A stretch of 64,000 nt of DNA, taken from the NCBI GenBank assembly GCA_039105265.1, contig JAPFFF010000002.1, positions 3,286,001 through 3,350,000 on the forward strand. The letters are read 5' to 3'. Positions 10,211 through 20,300 of the stretch are shown one piece after another. Under the pieces are notes generated by a model. The model was not told the origin of the DNA. It did not search any database and was given only the letters and a program-made list of their open reading frames with translations. The DNA is from Tritrichomonas musculus (taxonomy: Eukaryota > Parabasalia > Tritrichomonadida > Tritrichomonadidae). The translations under genes and the position numbers were made by a program. Positions within the stretch are counted from its first letter, which is position 1. Each line of letters starts with the position of its first letter.

Positions 10211-12808
10211 ATGCTTAGCGACTATGTAAAAGATCTAAGTGATTATAAAATTCTGAAAACTATTGGAAAAGGTGAATTTTCATCTGTTTTTACTGTTAAA
10301 AATCTAAAAACTCAAAAGCAATTTGTTGCAAAAATAAGTAAAGAATCATCTAAAGAAAAATCATTTCAGCAATCATTTTTCAGAGAAATTGAATATCATC
10401 CCCAGCTAAAAAATCCTGCAATTTTACAACTTGTTGGATTTAATATGTTAAATTTCCATAAAGAAACTCATCCAGTAATAATTTATGAATATATGAAGCA
10501 TGGATCGCTTGACAAAATATTTCAAAAAGTTAGTAAATCGATGACTCCTGAATTTTGGACAGATACCATTAAATATATTAATATACTTGGAATTATTCTG
10601 GGTATGAAATATCTTCATTCTAAAAGCATTGTTCACAGGGACTTAAAACCTGAAAATATTCTTCTAAATGACCAATATTATCCAGTAATTTGTGATTTTG
10701 GCCTTTCAAGAATTACCTATCAAAATTTGGATGAAACGTTAATGAATTCAAATGTTGGAACACCGATTTACATGGCACCGGAGATCTTAGATAAAAAGCC
10801 GTACACTTATAAAGTTGATGTCTACTCATTTTCATTGATTATCATTGAAATGATGATTAATCTACAGCCGCCTTTTGAAGATTTTGACATTCCAGACAAA
10901 GAAAGTCTACTTTTTCTCAGGAAATGTAATTCAGAAGATCCTGATGAGAGGCTGACATTTGAAGAAATCTTTGATGAAGTGACAAAAGAAAGTTTTAAAG
11001 CTGAATTTAATTCAATTGATGATGAAGAAGTTATTGAATATCTTGAGTTATTTGAAGATGATTCGCAAGCTTTGTATACGATAGCCAAAATGCTTCAAAA
11101 TAAAGATGCCGAAGAAGATGCAATAAAGTATTTCAAAGAAGCAGCTGACAGAGGAAATGAAAATGCAATGTATGAGCTTGGTTTGATGATATCTAAAGGT
11201 GACATTTCAATCGATGAAGATAATGAAAAAGAGAAGAAATACGTTAAAATTGCGGCTGACAAAGGCGACGTTGAATCGATGAATTTTTATGCAAACATGC
11301 TTGAAGATGGTGAATGTAATGAGAATTATAAAGAAATGGCAAGCAAATATTATAAAATGGCTGCTGATAAAGGCCATGTTGACTCAATGCTAAGCTATGG
11401 ACAAATGTTAAAGGATGGAGAAGGAATTGAAGTTAATAAAGAAAAAGCTGCATTTTATTATAAAAAAGCAGCAGATTTAGGACATCAAAATGCAATGCTC
11501 ATTTATGGACAAATGCTAAAAGATGGTGAAGGAATTGAAGTGAATAAAGAAGAAGCCAAGAAATATTTTAAAATGGCTGCCGATGAAGGAAATAATAGTG
11601 CAATGCATAATTATGGAATGATGTTGTTTAATGGCGATGGAATTGAAATGAATAAAGAAGAAGCTATGGAATATTTTAAAATGGCAGCTGATGATGGATA
11701 TTGTGATTCAATGTATAAATATGCAATGATGTTGTTCAATGGTGATGGAATTGAAATGAACAAAGAAGAAGCAAAGAAATACTTCAAAAAAGCAGCTGAT
11801 TCAGATCATGTTGAATCGATGTATAAATATGCAACAATATTGATCAATAATGATGGTTCTGCTACTGACAAAGAAGAAGCTAAAAATTACTTCAAAAAAG
11901 CTGCTGATTTAGATCATGTTGAATCAATGTATAAATATGCAATGATGGTCTTCGATGAAGAAGCTTTTTGTTACTTTCAAAAGGCAGCTGATTTAGATCA
12001 CATTGAATCAATTCACAAATATGCAACGATGCTATTCAATGGTGAAGGGACCTCTGTTGATAAAGAGAAAGCCTGTCTTTATTTCAAAAAAGCAGCAGAT
12101 AAAGGTCATGTTGAATCAATGTTCAAATACGCAACTTTATTGTTCAACGGAGATGGTGTTGCTATTGACAAAGAAAATGCAAGTTTGTACTTCAAAATGG
12201 CTGCTGATAAAGGTCATGTTGAATCGATGTACAAATATGCTGTGATGCTTTTTGACGGTGACTCAATTCCTGTTGATGAAGCTAATGCAATACGTTACTT
12301 TAAAAAAGCTGCTTTTGAATCTCACATCGAATCGATGTTCAAATATGGATTGATCTTGGAAAATGGCGACGGTGTTAAAGTCGATAAAGAAGGAGCTTGT
12401 TATTTCTTCAAATCTGCAGCTGCAAAAGGTCACTCTGATGCAATGCTTCATTATGGATCAATGATCTACAACAGTATGAAAGCAAATTATTTCGAAGAAA
12501 AAGGACTTCGCTTTATACAAAAGTCAGCAGATAAAGGTAATACTGAAGCAATGTTGAAATATGCTAATATTAAAATTAAACAATCAGAAAAAGAATCTTC
12601 TTTTGCTGATAGTTGTTTGAAAGATGCTTTCACTTATTATAAGAAGGCAGCCGATTGTGGAAATGAAGATGGAATGATCAATATGGGCAAAATGTACCAG
12701 TACGGGAAAGGTGTCAAAAAGAGTAAAGAAAAGGCCTTTTATTATTATAAAATGGCGGCAACAAAAGGTAATGTTGAAGCCATCCAACTAGCTAATAGCT
12801 TGGATTAA
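10211..12808 (+). CDS. Protein kinase with long Sel1-repeat tail
   Basis: 865 residues. The kinase domain (~13-265) keeps its key motifs: the glycine loop GKGEFSSV, the VAIK-type lysine (FVAKISK), HRDLKPEN at ~142, DFG at ~163, the P+1/APE motif (GTPIYMAPEIL) and DVYSF. It should be active; it resembles the tyrosine-kinase-like Ser/Thr kinases expanded in trichomonads. From ~280 to the end about fifteen Sel1-like repeats of ~36 residues form an alpha-solenoid for protein binding, with near-identical middle repeats (MxxYGxMLxxGDGIExNKEEAxxYFKxAAD) that suggest recent expansion. Cytosolic. Start: the ATG at 10211 directly precedes the kinase domain, with no longer in-frame Met seen. Confidence 0.93.
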   Translation: MLSDYVKDLSDYKILKTIGKGEFSSVFTVKNLKTQKQFVAKISKESSKEKSFQQSFFREIEYHPQLKNPAILQLVGFNMLNFHKETHPVIIYEYMKHGSLDKIFQKVSKSMTPEFWTDTIKYINILGIILGMKYLHSKSIVHRDLKPENILLNDQYYPVICDFGLSRITYQNLDETLMNSNVGTPIYMAPEILDKKPYTYKVDVYSFSLIIIEMMINLQPPFEDFDIPDKESLLFLRKCNSEDPDERLTFEEIFDEVTKESFKAEFNSIDDEEVIEYLELFEDDSQALYTIAKMLQNKDAEEDAIKYFKEAADRGNENAMYELGLMISKGDISIDEDNEKEKKYVKIAADKGDVESMNFYANMLEDGECNENYKEMASKYYKMAADKGHVDSMLSYGQMLKDGEGIEVNKEKAAFYYKKAADLGHQNAMLIYGQMLKDGEGIEVNKEEAKKYFKMAADEGNNSAMHNYGMMLFNGDGIEMNKEEAMEYFKMAADDGYCDSMYKYAMMLFNGDGIEMNKEEAKKYFKKAADSDHVESMYKYATILINNDGSATDKEEAKNYFKKAADLDHVESMYKYAMMVFDEEAFCYFQKAADLDHIESIHKYATMLFNGEGTSVDKEKACLYFKKAADKGHVESMFKYATLLFNGDGVAIDKENASLYFKMAADKGHVESMYKYAVMLFDGDSIPVDEANAIRYFKKAAFESHIESMFKYGLILENGDGVKVDKEGACYFFKSAAAKGHSDAMLHYGSMIYNSMKANYFEEKGLRFIQKSADKGNTEAMLKYANIKIKQSEKESSFADSCLKDAFTYYKKAADCGNEDGMINMGKMYQYGKGVKKSKEKAFYYYKMAATKGNVEAIQLANSLD

Positions 12809-13165
12809 TAAGCATTTCAAGTAATGCCCATTTTTTTTTAATTAAAATTAAATAAATGCATTTATTTAGATAAATAAGATAACTGGATTATTCAGAAAAT
12901 TTTTTTTCTTTTACAACGAATGATTAAATCTTGAATTATGAGGTATTCATGTGAAGTGAAAACTCGTTATTTGATTTTTTTATTTTGGCTTTAATTGAAT
13001 GAATATTTAATCTTATGAAAAAATATTAAGATTATTTACTTCTATATAATCAATACTAGCATTTACCATAATTGGTTTTAATGGATGTTGAGAATTTAAA
13101 AACCATTTAAAAAATGATATTATGTTTATTGAATTACAAGTGATTCGGAAGATATAAAAAAATTT
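12809..13165. other. Intergenic, AT-rich
   Basis: Between the Sel1 kinase and the tRNA gene. No gene or structured repeat recognised. Confidence 0.5.
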
Positions 13166-13237
13166 GGGGCGATTCGGGAATCGAACCCGAGACCTCTCGC
13201 ACCCAAAGCGAGAATCATGCCACTAGACCAATCACCC
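13166..13237 (-). tRNA. tRNA-Pro (anticodon TGG)
   Basis: The minus strand folds into a full 72-nt cloverleaf. The acceptor stem GGGTGAT pairs with ATCGCCC (one G-U pair), followed by discriminator C. The anticodon stem encloses the seven-base loop TTTGGGT, so the anticodon is TGG. The T arm contains GGTTCGATTCC. No intron; CCA is not encoded. It lies in the short gap between two plus-strand genes. A decayed partial copy is at 21,076-21,124. Confidence 0.95.
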
Positions 13238-13310
13238 TTGTACAAATATGAAAAATAATTGAAATATTTATTTTTTCAAAGTTTATTTTTTCTGTAATTA
13301 GGCCAAATTT

Positions 13311-13323
13311 TTCATTTTTTCAA
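13311..13323 (+). promoter_or_regulatory. Initiator (Inr), TTCATTTTTTCAA
   Basis: TCA(+1)TTTTTTCAATAA matches the parabasalid Inr with +1 A at 13314, about 21 nt before the ATG at 13335. Supports that start for the ankyrin gene. Confidence 0.55.
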
Positions 13324-13334
13324 TAAGATCTTTG

Positions 13335-16300
13335 ATGAATCCTAAATATTTCATTGAAAAAATGAAAAATTATCAAAGATCTCTACTAGAGTACATTGAT
13401 GATAAAAAAAATCTTGAAGAAAACTATATAAATTTGCTTAAATTATTTAAAACACAAAAAATACAAGATGATCAAAAAGAACTTAAATTACTTTTTACCG
13501 TTATTTTAAACATTGCAAATAATCATCATCGATCAGACAATTTTTACTGCAAAATCGAAAAAATTTTAGATTTTTTTAAAGATGATTTTCCCAAAGTTTT
13601 TACCAATTCTGAATTATTCGACTTTTTCCAAGACAACAAAATGATTCTACTTTATCTTATGAAAGAAAAACTGTTAATTGTAAACAAATCCATATCAGCC
13701 AAAATAATATCATCTATACATAAAATCGCCAAATATTCACGTTTCTTTTTCCCAGAAATCAAACCATTTATTAAGAAGAGTTCGATTGAAATTCCTGAGA
13801 ATTTTGAAGAAAACAGGCAAATCGGTGAAAATGAGTCAGAAATCTGTCAAATAATTCGACAAGATTTGATTGAAGATTTCATTATTTATGTTAATAAAAA
13901 GACGTTACCACTAACAATGCAGGTTCATCATTCAGTTTATGAAAGTAATTTATTTTTGATTAAAAATGAAAAAATTTCATTGATTGAATATGCAGCTTTT
14001 TTTGGTGCCACTCAAATCTTCAAATATTTGTTTATGAACGATGTTTCATTTGGTCCTACAATTTGGCTTTATGCTGTTCATAGTGACAATCCTGAAATTA
14101 TTCATATTTTAGAGGAGAATGGCATTAAAAATCCATCATTTGTAAAATGCTACAAAGAAGCAATCAAATGTTATCATAATGACGTTGCCAACTACATTAA
14201 AACAAACTACATGTCAAATTACAATGAAAAGAAAGAAATTAAAAATGTTCAATTCTTAAATTTCGACTTTTTCAATTGTGATTTCAACACTAATGAAATT
14301 CTATTCAATTTGATTGAATATGATTTGTATGAATTATTTCTTGTTTTTATAAATTCTCCTGACTTTGATATAAATTATGTAAATAAAAATCAAACGTTGT
14401 TAATTAAAGGAATTGAAAATAATTCAATTGAAATTGTTAAAAAATTATTAGAAATTCCAAAAATTGATGTCAATTTGAGACCAATTTATAAACATGAAGA
14501 TAATAAGTGGTTTTCTAAAAAATCAGCATTACATGTCGCTATTGAACAAGAAAATATTGAAATGATTAAACTTTTGTTATCTTATAAAGAAACTGATATT
14601 AATCTTATTTGTGTTGAATCAAATGACGAAGAAGAAATTGAAAGAGAAACAGCAAAAGAAATAAAGAAAGAAGAAGGAAAATTCACTTCTGATAAAGACA
14701 CAGAATATATTAAAAGGATAGAAAAGACGGGATTACATATTGCAATTAAAACGAATAACAGTGACATTGTTCAACTTTTGTTAGAAAATTCATCAACAGA
14801 TGTCAATATTCTTTGCATTTGTTACATTTATTCGAGCTATTTAAATATGGGTTTTGAAGATGGCCTTAAAGACGATTCAAAGTCAACACGGACAGTTTTA
14901 GATTATGCAATTCAGAATGGTTTAATTGAAATCATTCAACTTTTATTAATGAATCCAAATATAAAAATAAATGAGTTTTCAACAAAAACAATTTACACAC
15001 AATATTATGAAGACTTAAAAATCTATGTAAATAGAATTGAAACTGCTACGAGAACTCCTTTATTCTATGCACTTGCCCATTCAACAAATGATTTGTCAAT
15101 TGTGGAATTATTACTTAAACAACCAGAAATTGACGTGAATTGTTCGAGTCATTTGTATGACACAAAAAATTTTTTTGATAAAGTTGTCCATAAAAGAATA
15201 GTTGACCAAAGTCTAATAAAAAGTAGTGATGTAACTCCGTTATCACTGGCATATGAAGCAGGCAACATTGAAATGATTGACCTTTTATTGAGTGATCCAA
15301 AGATTGATTTAACAATGAAAAGTTTCAATGGTGATACAATTTTACTTAATGTTTGCAAGAATAATAAAATAGAAATAGAAAAAATATTATTAAATCATTC
15401 AAATATTGACGTAAATCAAGTCGATGATGAAGGTAGAACTGCATTATATTATGCATGCAAAAGTGGAAATAATGCAATTGTAGAGCTTTTATTAGATAAT
15501 CCAAAAATTGATGTAAACAAAGTCGATAATGAAGGTACTACTGCATTACATTGTGCATGTAAAAATGAAGACGAAGATATTATAGAGCTTTTATTAGATA
15601 AACCGGAAATTGATATAAATCTGGCGGATAATAAAGGTAAAACTGCATTGTATTATGCTCGTGAGAATGACGAAATTGTTAAACTTTTTATATATAGCCA
15701 GAAAAGTGATGTAAACAAAGTCGATGATGAAATTAAAACTGCACTATATCATGCAGATAAGGATGAAGAATTGGTTAAGCTTTATTTATATGGCCAGGAA
15801 ATTGATGTAAACAAAGTCGATGATGAAGATAAAACTATATTACATCGAACATGTGAAAAAGAAGGTGAAAATGAAGAAATTGTTAAGCTTTTATTACATA
15901 AGCCAAATATTGATATAAACAAAGTCGATAATAAAGGTAAAACTGCATTGCACTATGCATGTGAAAATAAAAATGAAGAAATTGTTAAGCTTTTATTGGA
16001 TAATCCAAAAATTGTCGTTGACGAAGTCGATAATAAAGGCAAAACTGCATTACATTATGCATGCAAAAATGGAAATATAGAAATTGTTGAACAGTTATTG
16101 TTGTATTCTTGTATTGATGTAAATGCTAAAACATATTCATGCAAAACTCCATTATATTACGCATACCACAAAAATCACATGGCTATTGTTCAACTTTTGG
16201 TAAGAAATCCAATGATTGATATGGATATCGAAATAGAAGATGGTAAAACACTACTTTATCTGGCAATTGAAGAAGAAAATATTAAGCTTATTAAAATGAT

Positions 16301-16535
16301 CTTAAATAATCCAAAAGTAGATTTTGATAATCATTTAATTGAAAAGGTAATTGATTTGGGTAATGTAGAAATTTATCGATTACTTTTGAAATATTCATAT
16401 GGAACAAGAGCTGATTTTGATGAAATTTGGCGTGACCGCTTAGGTAACAGTCAATTTAGAATGATGAAAATGACATTTAAAATTGAACAGCCAAAATATA
16501 ATTCGCCATTTTCATTTCATGATAAATATGACTGA
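13335..16535 (+). CDS. Ankyrin-repeat protein (DUF3447-type)
   Basis: 1066 residues. The N-terminal ~300 residues have the helical layout of the trichomonad DUF3447 ankyrin family (IEYAAFFGATQIFKYLF...). From ~330 onward come some fifteen ankyrin repeats with the typical TALHYACKNGN-x-EIVELLL-x-NPKIDVN pattern. The repeats at ~690-930 are very alike (KVDNKGKTALHYAC), a sign of recent tandem growth. Some have lost a few residues (for example YYARENDEIVKLF). A solenoid protein-protein binding surface, cytosolic, target unknown. ATG at 13335 is chosen; the codon before it is TTG. The Inr at 13311-13323 agrees. Confidence 0.92.
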   Translation: MNPKYFIEKMKNYQRSLLEYIDDKKNLEENYINLLKLFKTQKIQDDQKELKLLFTVILNIANNHHRSDNFYCKIEKILDFFKDDFPKVFTNSELFDFFQDNKMILLYLMKEKLLIVNKSISAKIISSIHKIAKYSRFFFPEIKPFIKKSSIEIPENFEENRQIGENESEICQIIRQDLIEDFIIYVNKKTLPLTMQVHHSVYESNLFLIKNEKISLIEYAAFFGATQIFKYLFMNDVSFGPTIWLYAVHSDNPEIIHILEENGIKNPSFVKCYKEAIKCYHNDVANYIKTNYMSNYNEKKEIKNVQFLNFDFFNCDFNTNEILFNLIEYDLYELFLVFINSPDFDINYVNKNQTLLIKGIENNSIEIVKKLLEIPKIDVNLRPIYKHEDNKWFSKKSALHVAIEQENIEMIKLLLSYKETDINLICVESNDEEEIERETAKEIKKEEGKFTSDKDTEYIKRIEKTGLHIAIKTNNSDIVQLLLENSSTDVNILCICYIYSSYLNMGFEDGLKDDSKSTRTVLDYAIQNGLIEIIQLLLMNPNIKINEFSTKTIYTQYYEDLKIYVNRIETATRTPLFYALAHSTNDLSIVELLLKQPEIDVNCSSHLYDTKNFFDKVVHKRIVDQSLIKSSDVTPLSLAYEAGNIEMIDLLLSDPKIDLTMKSFNGDTILLNVCKNNKIEIEKILLNHSNIDVNQVDDEGRTALYYACKSGNNAIVELLLDNPKIDVNKVDNEGTTALHCACKNEDEDIIELLLDKPEIDINLADNKGKTALYYARENDEIVKLFIYSQKSDVNKVDDEIKTALYHADKDEELVKLYLYGQEIDVNKVDDEDKTILHRTCEKEGENEEIVKLLLHKPNIDINKVDNKGKTALHYACENKNEEIVKLLLDNPKIVVDEVDNKGKTALHYACKNGNIEIVEQLLLYSCIDVNAKTYSCKTPLYYAYHKNHMAIVQLLVRNPMIDMDIEIEDGKTLLYLAIEEENIKLIKMILNNPKVDFDNHLIEKVIDLGNVEIYRLLLKYSYGTRADFDEIWRDRLGNSQFRMMKMTFKIEQPKYNSPFSFHDKYD

Positions 16536-17381
16536 TATATCAGTCATGTGCCTAAATAATTGAATAAATGGAAGAAAAAAAAGTAGAAAAAAGAGAAAAA
16601 ATCATGCCTATGATAAACGTAAAAAAAGTTAAAAATAAAAAATCTTTATTGTTAATATTGTGTTTATTCTCTTTTTTTTTTTTATTAAATAAGAATGTCA
16701 ACATTCTTAATTTGATTGAAATTATTAAGAAATTATAGAGTAACCTTTTATGTACGTTACAAAAAAATGTCCAAAAAGGGGAATTGAATAGGTTTGTTTG
16801 AAAAAAATAGCTAAAATGTCCAATGACCGAAATTAATAAGTTTTTTGATCGTTAAGGTCAATATTTTTTTTTTTTTTTTTTTTTAGTTTGCAATTTTCAC
16901 ATTGTTAAAAATTATGGCGAGCTGGGTGGGGAGAGAGGGGAAAAAATGATTGTCAAAGTCAATAATTTGTAGTTTGAGATTTTGATAAAAATAAAGTTAC
17001 TATTTTTAAGAAATTTTTATTGATGAATTCATTAAAAAAAAAAAAATATCCATTTTTGTGCGGTTACCCGCACGTTTTTTATTTTTTTAGAATTGAAATA
17101 TCCAGTAAAAATGACTAATCAAAAAATGGCCAATGTCCATAAAGGTTATTATAGAGCAATTAATGAAAGCAAAACGGAAACAATACAAAGCTTTTTCAAA
17201 TTAACATCCCTGACAATATATTTTTTAATTTTAAAATTCTATAAACTTAATTTACTCAAATCTTATATTATATGTATAAATCATTAATAATTTTAATATT
17301 TTCAATATTTTCTTTATCTCAATAAATGAAAGTTATTTTTCTTAATATGTTAATACAAAATTAATATTTGAAATATTTTTT
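16536..17381. other. Intergenic with homopolymer runs and a GC hairpin
   Basis: Between convergent genes. Contains T runs (16,668-16,681; 16,864-16,884), a G-rich patch (GGGTGGGGAGAGAGGGG near 16,924), and the hairpin at 17,058-17,073. A 64-codon frame at 17,093-17,287 has no recognisable content and is probably chance. Confidence 0.5.
17058..17073. other. Perfect GC-rich hairpin flanked by T runs
   Basis: GTGCGG, loop TTAC, CCGCAC: a 6-bp perfect stem, all but one pair G-C, with T runs on both sides, in otherwise AT-rich spacer between two convergent genes. It looks like a transcript-end structure or remnant of a small element; function unproven. The 9-mer AAATATCCA lies on either side of it (about 17,044 and 17,096). 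Confidence 0.45.
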
Positions 17382-20300
17382 TTAATCTAATTTAATTAGC
17401 ATGATTGAAAGTAATTCGAAAGGTTTCAATTCGATTTCCAATTCAAGAAATTCATTTCCTTCAATTTTCTTGACGTTTTGATCGTCTGAAACAGGCCTTT
17501 CAAGAAGATCAACAACTTCAACTTTCCATTGTTTTGCAGCAAGAAGAGGAAAAGAAATTTTGCTTTTAACCCAGCCACCAGTTGATTCATAAACACGAAC
17601 TACAAAGCCTTTTTCATTATCGTACGATAGCTTCAATGTTTCCATTATTATTTTATCAGAATCCAGTTTTACAAAGGACGCCTCTTGAGGCAATTTTTTC
17701 GTTATATTGAAAGAAGGAACAGTTTCATTGTTTGTCGTAGACACGGAAATTGGACAAACAAGTTCATCACTATAGAAAACTACTTTGCTTTCTTCAAACG
17801 AAGATGTGTGGAAAACGGCACGATATGAAAATTTGCGGATGCCAAAATCGGCCCATTTGTCAGGCACCGTTGATGATTTCAGCAAAGACATACGAATGAC
17901 ATTTTCATGGACATCGAAGCCAGATTTGACGTTAGACATCAAAGCTACACCAGTTGTTGAATCACTTAAATCAGCCCATCTTCCACATGTCTCAAATTTG
18001 GCGAAATCTCGCAATGTGTTGATGTGAGTTGGCCTTGTGATGTGACCAAATTGGATCCCAAATCTGGCAAATTTAGAACGTATTGTTGTTGGAAAGGCAA
18101 CCTTGAGAAGTTTATCATGTTCTGTCCAATTTATGTCAGTGACAAAATCAATCAAAGGTGAATCTTCAGAAAAAGTTATTGTCTGATTAATTTGAGAGGT
18201 TCTCAATTCTTCTGATGAAAAATTGCCAGATGAACTTATTGTGAATTTTAACTTAATTGATGTTGATGAAATGATTTCAAATCCTTCAAATTTAATTGCA
18301 TTAAAAAGCTGCATCTCTTTGTGATATTTTTGTATGTCCCATGCTGGGAAATTGAGAGGTCTGTCTTCATAAAGTTCAAAAAGATTGCAGGGTGATGAAA
18401 TGAATTCTCTTCCGGTTTTAACGTCTTTAACACTTTTCATTGTGCCGTTTTGAGTGAAGATGATTGAAAGAAATGGAGTAGAAACATTAATTGAGTCATT
18501 TTTTGAATCCTTTGAAATTTTGACTTTTTGAGAATCATTCACAAATGGATTTAAAGTTGTCGAAACTATTTTATACGAAAGTTTTTTCGTGACTTGATTA
18601 ATCGTCGTTTCTGTATCATCATATTGAATCCCTAAATCAGAGTCATAAATAGTCCAGCCTCCACTTGGCACAATTTTATCCTGATAAATTCTCTCGTGTG
18701 AAAGTGTATTGAAAACAAAAGTATGGTTGTCTTTGTTACAATCAATGATTGTTGATGCAATGATTCTTGATAAAATTTGTTCAATCATGTTAATGTTTGC
18801 TAAAGCATTATGTCCTTTGTTTAAAATATCTTTGTTTGCTTCGTTATTTGAAGTTCCAGGAAGAGAATCATGAAACTGCAAAAGAAGAGCATCTTCCCAA
18901 AAAGACTCAATCAAATCGATTGAAGCTTTTAGTTTAAAATCGAGGACACTAAACAATATAACTGAAAGCCATTCACAATTATGTAAAAGTGCTTCAATTT
19001 GTCTGTTTTGTCTCTTAATTTCTTCTTGTGACGTGTAAGTTCCTCTGTGATATTCGAGGTAAAGCTCATCGTCCCAGACATGCAACACATCTTCTTTTTG
19101 ACTGATTATTTCAAACATTTCAGTTAATGATGGTGATGTGATTCTTGGAACATTTGGAATTCTCGGAAGTTGATTCATAATATTCATGTTTATTAACATT
19201 TGTTCTGTTATTCCACCGCCACCATCGCCGTTTCCTGAAGTGTGAAGAGCTGAAGTTGGCAAGATAAACTGTTGTTTGTAATTTGACAAAGTTTGAATCA
19301 ATTCATAAGCATCTGAAACGCCTGTGTAAGTTGTCTTTGAATTGTCCCAATAAGTTGGAGTTGAAACAAAATGAGCAATGACATCAGAACCATCAATCCC
19401 TCGCCATTTAAAAGTCGAATGCGGGAAAGTTGTGTATTCACTCCATGATATTTTCGACGTCACAAAATACTTCAATCCAGCTTTTCTCATAATTTGAGGC
19501 AAATTTCCGGGGAAGCCGAAACAATCAGGCAAAAAAAGAACAGTTTGATTGATGTGGAAACTAGAATTTATCTGATTTACTTCTTTGTCAAAAAACCGAA
19601 TTCCCATCACCAACTGCCTGACTAAAGATTCACCAGAAGGAAGATTGGAATCAAATTCAACCCATGCAGCGCCATTTGCTTCCCATCTTCCATTTCGAAT
19701 TTCTTCGATAATTTTAGCAAAAACTTCCGGATCATCTTCTTTTATCCATTTATAATGCTGTGCTGATGTAGCCAAAAATTTGTGCTTGAATTCGTTTTCT
19801 TTGAATTCAGAAAAACGGGTTTTAAAACCGCTTTCTTTATTGATGTTAATTAGCCTCAGCATTGAAATTGCTGTATTTACGATTTTTACACGTGATATAT
19901 TAAATGGCCACATCCAACAAGAATCAATATGACTGTAACCGATAACCGAAATGGCTGGATCATCTTTCGTTGGCTTTGGAAGTGAATCGAGCGACTTTTT
20001 CAAATAAGAAAGTGCTGAATGAACTGATTTATAAAACCCTGAAAATGCCAATGATTCATCAGACGAAAGCTTTCGTACTGACTCAAGTGAACTAGATGAG
20101 AATTCGCTGATATCAAGCATTCTAACCGTTTTGTCCAGTATCGTAACTATTTGAAAGTATTTGTACGTTTTTTCATGAGAAATTTCTTTCAAAACGCCCA
20201 TGAGAAAACGGATTGTTTCATATAAAGATTCCGTCTCTTGATGTAAAATTGAAATACCAAAATTATTAAGGGTGTGGTGCGATGAAATTCTGCCAGTAAA

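Noticed and set aside
17093-17287. 64-codon plus-strand frame after the hairpin
   Set aside because: No recognisable content and a low-complexity second half.
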